The notes beneath the pieces are model-generated. The model was given only the letters and a program-made list of their open reading frames with translations. It was not told where the DNA came from and searched no databases. Positions 6,182-6,843 of a stretch of 6,843 bases of DNA are shown here, one piece after another. The stretch lies in the NCBI GenBank assembly GCA_002418465.1, contig DIEE01000029.1, positions 3,621 through 10,463 on the forward strand, read 5' to 3'. Made by a program: the position numbers and the translations under genes. This DNA comes from Pseudomonas sp. UBA5782 (GTDB taxonomy: Bacteria; Pseudomonadota; Gammaproteobacteria; Pseudomonadales; Pseudomonadaceae). The stretch's first letter is position 1; every line of letters starts with the position of its first letter.

Positions 6182-6208
6182 TTGAAAATTATTCTCGACA
6201 AATATAAG
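6182..6208 (+). promoter_or_regulatory. Candidate promoter of the ECF sigma gene
   Basis: TTGAAA (6182-6187) matches 5 of 6 of the -35 consensus. TATAAG (6203-6208) matches 5 of 6 of the -10 consensus. The spacer is short, at 15 bases. Transcription would start near 6215, only about 16 bases before the GTG at 6231. The Fur-like site at 6183-6197 covers the -35 and most of the spacer, as expected for iron repression. Confidence 0.45.
6183..6197. promoter_or_regulatory. Fur-box-like site over the sigma-gene promoter
   Basis: TGAAAAT-T-ATTCTCG matches TGATAAT-N-ATTATCA at 11 of 14 arm positions. FecI-type sigma genes in Pseudomonas are commonly repressed by Fur when iron is plentiful, and the position over the promoter fits. 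The left arm also pairs perfectly with ATTTTCA at 6174-6180. Confidence 0.5.
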
Positions 6209-6230
6209 GTCCGCCTCTCCCGATTCTCGA

Positions 6231-6743
6231 GTGCCCGACGTGTCGTCGCCATCCGATCCTCCGTCCGCCGACGGCCAGTTCCAGCGCCATGCCGGCGAGT
6301 TGCTGCGGTTTCTCACACGCCAGCTGAATTGCTCGGAGCTGGCGGCGGATCTGCGGCAGGAAACCTGGCTGCGCTTTCGCCGCGCCGAGCCGGAGGAGAT
6401 CGGCAACCTGCGCGCCTTCCTCTATCGCATCGCACGGAACCTGGTCATCGACCATCGCCGCCAGCAGGAAACCCGCGCGCCGCAGGAGCCGATGGACGAG
6501 CAAATGGAAAGCCCAATGCCCGGACCCGAACGCATCGCTTCCGGCAGCCAGCAACTGGCGCAGTTGCACGCGCTGCTGGAGGAACTGCCGCCGCACGTGC
6601 GCAAGGCGCTGCTGTGGAATCGCCTCGACGGGCTGACCCAGCGCGAGATCGGCGAACGCCTCGGCGTCTCCGAAAGCATGGCCGGGCGTTATATCCTTAG
6701 GGCCCTCGAATATTGTCAGAGCCGCATGGATGACCCGTCATGA
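6231..6743 (+). CDS. FecI-like ECF sigma factor (iron-starvation type)
   Basis: The product has 170 residues, normal for FecI/FpvI/PupI-like ECF sigma factors. Region 2 spans about residues 17-78 and includes DLRQETWLRF (40-49), NLRAFLYRIARNLVIDHRR (59-77) and the -10-binding surface. Region 4 spans about 110-163: LHALLEELPPHVRKALLWNR, then the helix-turn-helix GLTQREIGERLGVSESMAGR (134-153). The ECF class has no regions 1 or 3, and none is seen. It would direct RNA polymerase to its target, usually a TonB-dependent receptor gene, when the receptor senses its ligand through FecR. The start is uncertain. No in-frame ATG exists before the conserved domain; GTG at 6231 has no good ribosome site, and GTG at 6240 has a GAG 8 bases ahead. 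The stop overlaps the fecR-like start by ATGA. Confidence 0.93.
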   Translation: MPDVSSPSDPPSADGQFQRHAGELLRFLTRQLNCSELAADLRQETWLRFRRAEPEEIGNLRAFLYRIARNLVIDHRRQQETRAPQEPMDEQMESPMPGPERIASGSQQLAQLHALLEELPPHVRKALLWNRLDGLTQREIGERLGVSESMAGRYILRALEYCQSRMDDPS

Positions 6744-6843
6744 ATGAGCCCGCCGCACGCGCCCGCGAATGGCTGGTTCTGCTCAATTCCGGCCGCGCCA
6801 GTGCTGCCCAGCGCGCCCAGGCCGAAGCCTGGCGCCAGGCTTC
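6740..6843 (+). CDS. FecR-like anti-sigma regulator, N-terminal fragment
   Basis: Only the first 34 codons and two further bases are present; the gene runs off the window. ATG at 6740 overlaps the sigma stop in ATGA, a usual sign of translational coupling in fecI-fecR pairs. The visible AREWLVLLNSGRAS, AQRAQAEAWRQA pattern (residues 8-34) matches the small helical cytoplasmic domain (DUF4880) at the N-terminus of FecR/PupR/FpvR proteins, which binds the sigma factor. In known members one membrane helix and a periplasmic FecR domain follow and contact the signalling domain of a TonB-dependent receptor; those parts are not in view. Confidence 0.85.
   Translation, partial: MNEPAARAREWLVLLNSGRASAAQRAQAEAWRQA

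Larger units (their letters stand above)
5885..6230. other. AT-rich divergent intergenic region
   Basis: This 346-base gap separates the minus-strand repeat gene from the plus-strand sigma gene. Bases from about 5935 to 6120 and 6171 to 6208 are very AT-rich compared with the rest of the window; 6121-6170 returns to higher GC. It holds two Fur-like sites, an IHF-consensus match, a TTATACACA nonamer, a promoter for the sigma gene and a 7-base perfect inverted repeat at 6174-6189. No tRNA, rRNA or convincing protein gene was seen. The best protein candidate is a 21-codon frame at 5971-6036, with AAGGTG 9 bases upstream, which I do not call. The composition fits a bent or H-NS/MvaT-type silenced promoter region. 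Confidence 0.7.

Overview
The window looks like chromosome from a high-GC gammaproteobacterium, most likely Pseudomonas or a close relative. The coding DNA is strongly G/C-ending at third positions. The gene types fit that group: a molybdenum hydroxylase subunit, HscC with its J-like partner, an EntS-type MFS permease, and a FecI/FecR pair. This is judged by reading; no database comparison was made.

Left part (1-4139, + strand). The window opens inside a molybdopterin-binding subunit of the xanthine dehydrogenase family, of which only the C-terminal 209 codons are present. A long GC-rich hairpin follows its stop. After a gap of 188 bases comes a probable two-gene operon: hscC, a specialised Hsp70, and 12 bases later a membrane-anchored J-domain-like protein. 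The J-like region has Arg-Pro-Asp where classical J-domains have His-Pro-Asp. The pair is best read as a dedicated chaperone/co-chaperone system tethered to the inner membrane.

Middle (4136-5884, - strand). An MFS permease of the MFS_3/EntS type converges on the J-like gene, and one CTAG palindrome supplies both stop codons. Upstream of it, also on the minus strand, is a small gene for an exported protein. After a clear signal peptide it consists mostly of three and a half near-identical 22-23 residue repeats built around DAEHNRAS. A hairpin terminator lies just past its stop. I do not recognise this protein.

Right part (5885-6843). A 346-base intergenic region, strikingly AT-rich from about 5935 to 6120 and again at 6171-6208, separates the repeat gene from a divergent FecI-like ECF sigma factor. 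The sigma gene is followed, with an ATGA overlap, by the start of a FecR-like anti-sigma gene that runs off the end. A Fur-box-like element overlaps the best promoter of the sigma gene, and a second lies in front of the repeat gene. This is the arrangement expected for iron-starvation cell-surface signalling with a TonB-dependent receptor, which would lie beyond the window. The repeat protein may share that iron control, but this is inference.

The most interesting items are the exported DAEHNRAS-repeat protein with a Fur-like site upstream, and the HscC/J-like pair with the altered HPD motif.
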